NCBI GenBank assembly: GCA_014380545.1
Contig: JACMJP010000017.1
Location: forward strand, 1-6,450
Length of the DNA: 6,450 nucleotides
Direction: 5' to 3'
Origin: Chitinophagales bacterium
Lineage (GTDB): Bacteria > Bacteroidota > Bacteroidia > Chitinophagales > BACL12
The notes beneath the pieces are model-generated. The model ran no database searches, was not told the origin of the DNA, and worked only from the letters and a program-made list of their open reading frames with translations. Position numbers and translations under genes: made by a program. This document shows, one piece after another, positions 4,364-6,450 of this stretch (position 1 is its first letter; every line of letters begins with the position of its first letter).

Positions 4364-6214
4364 TTATATCACTTTCCCCTTCATCGCCTTGTTTATCGCC
4401 ATATCCATTACTCTTTCGGCAAAAGGCCTCGTAAAATCATTTAAGTCTTCAATATATTGATGAATTTCATCTTTATCTTCTGAATTTAATTTTGTTTTTA
4501 ATTTTTCAATTCTTGAATTTGTTCCTGCAATTTCTTCTTCATTTAACAATGCGCTGTTTTTCTTTATAAATATTTCGCAGGTTGTTATCATATTTTCTGC
4601 TTCTACCCTCGCTTCCACTAAAGCTCTGGTTGCCATATCATCTTTTGCATGTTTAATAGAATCAATCAGCATCAAACTCATTTCTTCCTCCGTTAATCCG
4701 TATTGGGGTTTCACTTCAATACTTTGCTCAGTATTACTTCGCAATTCTTTTGCTTTCACTGTTAATATTCCATCTGCATTTAATTGAAAAGTAATTTCAA
4801 TTTTTGGTAAACCTCCAGGCATACCTGGAATATTATTCAAAATAAATTCAGCAAGCTTTCTATTATCCCGCACAAGATCTCTTTCACCCTGGTAAACTGA
4901 AATAAGTAATTTACTTTGCCCGTCAACACTTGTTGTATATTGTCTTCCTGCAGCAGTTGGAATTTTACTATTTCTTGGAATAATTACATCCATCAATCCC
5001 CCCATCGTTTCTATTCCCAAACTCAAAGGCGTTACATCAAGTAATAACATATCTTTTTGGTTACCTGCTAAAATATCTGCCTGTATTGCTGCACCAAGAG
5101 CAACTACTTCATCCGGATCGAGAGATATATTTACTTCTTTTTGAAAAAAATCACCGACAGATTTTTTTACGAAAGGTGTTCTTGTACTTCCGCCAACCAT
5201 TATTATTGTTTCAATTTCTTTTATTGTAATTTTTGCATCCCGCAAAGCATTTTTACAACTTTGTATTGTTTTTCCTACTAACGGTTTAATTAATTCTTCA
5301 AATGCTGATCTATCAATATTGCAAATAATATTTTTAATTGAACCGGTAAAAGAATCATTACCGGTTAAATGTTTTTTGGCTTCTTCTGCTTTTAAGCGTA
5401 ACTCCTGCAACTCATTTTTTGATAGAATAATTTTATCAACAGAGTTTTTTTGAAGCCAGTATTCAACGATGATCCGGTCAAAATCATCACCACCTAAAAA
5501 TGTATCGCCATTTGTTGCAAGCACTTCAAAAATTCCATTTGATAGTTTCAAAATAGAAATATCAAATGTGCCGCCACCAAGATCATATATTGCAATTATT
5601 TTTTCTTCCTCGGTGTTATTTCCAAAGCCATACGCCAAACTTGCAGCGGTAGGCTCATTCACAATACGCAATACATCAAGCCCCGCAAGTTTTCCGGCAT
5701 CCCTTGTTGCCTGTCTTTGCGTATCATTAAAATATGCAGGCACTGTAATTACAGCTTTTGAAATAAGTTGATTTAAAACTTTTTCCGCCCTGTGTTTTAA
5801 TTCCTTTAAAATGAAAGAAGATAATTCAATTGGTGTATAAAATTTATTGCCGACTTTTATTTTCACCAGGCTTTCGGTATTGTCATCAATAATTTTATAT
5901 CCGAAATTATTTTGAAACTCAGCAATGTCTTTATACGATTTCCCCATTAATCTTTTTACAGAGTAGATGGTATTTTCAGCATCCTCTATTAAATATTTTT
6001 TCGCCGCATTTCCAACGATAATTTCTCCTGTTGAAGTAAAATGAATGATGGATGGAACAATAGAAGTTTTTTCAGCATCCCGTAAAGCAATAGGATTCCC
6101 CGTTTCTTTATTAATAATGGCAACCAAACTGTTTGTTGTTCCAAGATCAATCCCGACAATAATATCTTCTTTTTTTATAGTTCCTTCTTTTATGTTGATC
6201 GCAATCTGCGGCAT
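4364..6214 (-). CDS. hscA: Fe-S cluster assembly chaperone HscA (Hsp70 family)
   Basis: This 616-residue Hsp70 is the length of E. coli HscA and shorter than DnaK. The nucleotide-binding domain shows the phosphate 1 loop GIDLGTTNS (21-29), ITVPAYFNDTQRQATRDAG (156-174), VNEPTAASLAYGFG (185-198), the phosphate 2 loop YDLGGGTFDIS (210-220), GGDDFDR (241-247) and the adenosine motif MVGGSTRTPFV (339-349). The interdomain linker DMLLLDVTPLSLGIE (388-402), substrate-binding domain (to about 505) and shortened helical lid follow. The start (MPQIAINIKEGTIKKEDIIV) with 20 residues before the Hsp70 core is typical of HscA rather than DnaK, as is the end lacking an EEV/D-type tail. HscA uses ATP, with the J-protein HscB, to help release Fe-S clusters from the scaffold IscU. 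An in-frame TAA directly before the ATG fixes the start. No partner gene lies beside it here. A DnaK paralogue is the main alternative. Confidence 0.85.
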   Translation of the reverse strand: MPQIAINIKEGTIKKEDIIVGIDLGTTNSLVAIINKETGNPIALRDAEKTSIVPSIIHFTSTGEIIVGNAAKKYLIEDAENTIYSVKRLMGKSYKDIAEFQNNFGYKIIDDNTESLVKIKVGNKFYTPIELSSFILKELKHRAEKVLNQLISKAVITVPAYFNDTQRQATRDAGKLAGLDVLRIVNEPTAASLAYGFGNNTEEEKIIAIYDLGGGTFDISILKLSNGIFEVLATNGDTFLGGDDFDRIIVEYWLQKNSVDKIILSKNELQELRLKAEEAKKHLTGNDSFTGSIKNIICNIDRSAFEELIKPLVGKTIQSCKNALRDAKITIKEIETIIMVGGSTRTPFVKKSVGDFFQKEVNISLDPDEVVALGAAIQADILAGNQKDMLLLDVTPLSLGIETMGGLMDVIIPRNSKIPTAAGRQYTTSVDGQSKLLISVYQGERDLVRDNRKLAEFILNNIPGMPGGLPKIEITFQLNADGILTVKAKELRSNTEQSIEVKPQYGLTEEEMSLMLIDSIKHAKDDMATRALVEARVEAENMITTCEIFIKKNSALLNEEEIAGTNSRIEKLKTKLNSEDKDEIHQYIEDLNDFTRPFAERVMDMAINKAMKGKVI

Positions 6215-6259
6215 TTAATCAATTTGAATATAATAGTAATAAAATACAAAGGTAAACTG

Positions 6260-6380
6260 AAAGGTTCACAAGGTTTTAAGGGGTATCAAAATTATTTTGA
6301 TTATACGAAATACAATAATTATAATCTTTTATCATAAGATTTTATTAACCGTGCTAACCTTTAAAACCTTGTAAACCTTT
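6260..6380. repeat. Imperfect inverted repeat of AACCTT-rich sequence upstream of hscA
   Basis: Arms 6260-6281 and 6359-6380 are reverse complements at 20 of 22 positions (right arm core TTTAAAACCTTGTAAACC), separated by 77 bases of very AT-rich DNA. The right arm is followed by more T (eight T from 6378). The same AACC/CTTG vocabulary recurs to 6424. Such repeats between genes may be a dispersed intergenic repeat family; only a genome-wide comparison can say. The left arm would fall in the hscA leader if the promoter at 6287-6315 is correct. Confidence 0.6.
6287..6315 (-). promoter_or_regulatory. Candidate hscA promoter
   Basis: On the minus strand TTG (6315-6313) is followed after 18 bases by TAATTTTG (6294-6287), an exact match to TAnnTTTG at an allowed spacing. 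The implied leader is about 65 bases. A second exact -7 match, TACCTTTG at 6254-6247, is closer to the gene but its only nearby TTG (6271-6269) is just 14 bases away, which makes it less likely. No heat-shock type inverted element was seen. Confidence 0.45.
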
Positions 6381-6424
6381 TTTTTACTCTCACTTTGACA
6401 ACTTTTGAAACCCTGCTAACTTTA
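6348..6424 (+). repeat. Direct repeat ACCNTGCTAAC(C)TTTA, two copies
   Basis: ACCGTGCTAACCTTTA at 6348-6363 recurs as ACCCTGCTAACTTTA at 6410-6424, with one substitution and one missing base. The first copy overlaps the right arm of the inverted repeat and the second ends six bases before a possible start codon. The copies may be parts of the same modular repeat or binding sites for one regulator. Confidence 0.45.
6394..6424 (+). promoter_or_regulatory. Possible rightward promoter at the window edge
   Basis: TTTG at 6394-6397, 19 bases, then TAACTTTA at 6417-6424, which differs from TAnnTTTG only at the last base. It points away from hscA toward the possible ATG at 6430. If both are real the transcript would start at or next to the ATG (leaderless), which lowers confidence in at least one of them. 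Confidence 0.25.
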
Positions 6425-6429
6425 CCCCG

Positions 6430-6450
6430 ATGTATAAATCGTTTTTAAAG
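6430..6450 (+). CDS. Possible start of a divergent gene (7 codons only)
   Basis: ATG at 6430 opens seven codons (MYKSFLK) to the window edge. The sequence resembles the usual beginnings of Bacteroidota MacB/FtsX-type ABC transporter permeases (M-[YFI]-K-x-[FY]-[LF]-K), but seven residues cannot establish a gene, let alone a family. It is recorded because it may explain the rightward promoter-like sequence just before it. Confidence 0.2.

Noticed and set aside
4272..4460. Plus-strand open frame of 62 codons near the end of hscA
   Set aside because: More than half overlaps the hscA C-terminus in antisense and the ATG lies on the candidate promoter of the lipoprotein gene; the hydrophobic stretch is a by-product of the opposite strand.
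5469..5771. Plus-strand open frame of 100 codons inside hscA
   Set aside because: It is antisense to the conserved nucleotide-binding domain of an intact Hsp70 gene; its openness reflects codon use on the other strand.
1..6450. CRISPR array, transposase, integrase, tRNA or rRNA gene
   Set aside because: No regularly spaced repeats, no cloverleaf-like sequence with the expected conserved loops, and no transposase or integrase coding region were seen on either strand.

Overview
The window is AT-rich and reads as the chromosome of a member of the Bacteroidota. Four observations support this. The exported dioxygenase ends in a type IX secretion (Por/T9SS type A) sorting domain, which is restricted to that phylum. 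Three proteins have short lipoprotein signal peptides. Several start regions lack a Shine-Dalgarno sequence. Candidate promoters fit the phylum's TTG / TAnnTTTG consensus better than the E. coli -35/-10 pattern. The lineage cannot be fixed more closely from the sequence alone.

Layout from left to right. Positions 1-209 (minus) hold the N-terminal 69 codons of a lipoprotein that looks like an M49-family dipeptidyl peptidase III; the rest lies outside the window. A 421-base non-coding gap with a strong hairpin follows. Positions 631-1659 (plus) encode a secreted intradiol ring-cleavage dioxygenase with all four Fe(III) ligands and a T9SS tail, followed by a clear intrinsic terminator. Positions 1819-2277 and 2290-2616 (plus) form a tight two-gene unit: a small lipoprotein and a small, all-helical, apparently cytoplasmic protein, neither of which I recognise by name. 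Converging on it from the right is a minus-strand two-gene unit: a 313-residue lipoprotein of unknown function (4187 to 3246) followed 18 bases later by a GNAT-type acetyltransferase (3227 to 2637). Next is hscA (6214 to 4364, minus), the specialised Hsp70 of iron-sulfur cluster assembly, with no hscB, iscU or ferredoxin gene beside it in this window. The last 236 bases hold the candidate hscA promoter, an imperfect inverted repeat of AACCTT-rich sequence and possibly the first codons of a divergent gene.

The genes do not form one pathway. At least three products are predicted to be envelope or secreted proteins (the M49-like lipoprotein and the two unknown lipoproteins as anchored proteins, the dioxygenase as a T9SS substrate); HscA and the acetyltransferase are cytoplasmic. 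I saw no mobile element, CRISPR array, tRNA or rRNA. The least explained parts are the lipoprotein/helical-protein pair at 1819-2616, the hairpin with a U-tract upstream of the peptidase gene, and the modular repeats at the right edge.
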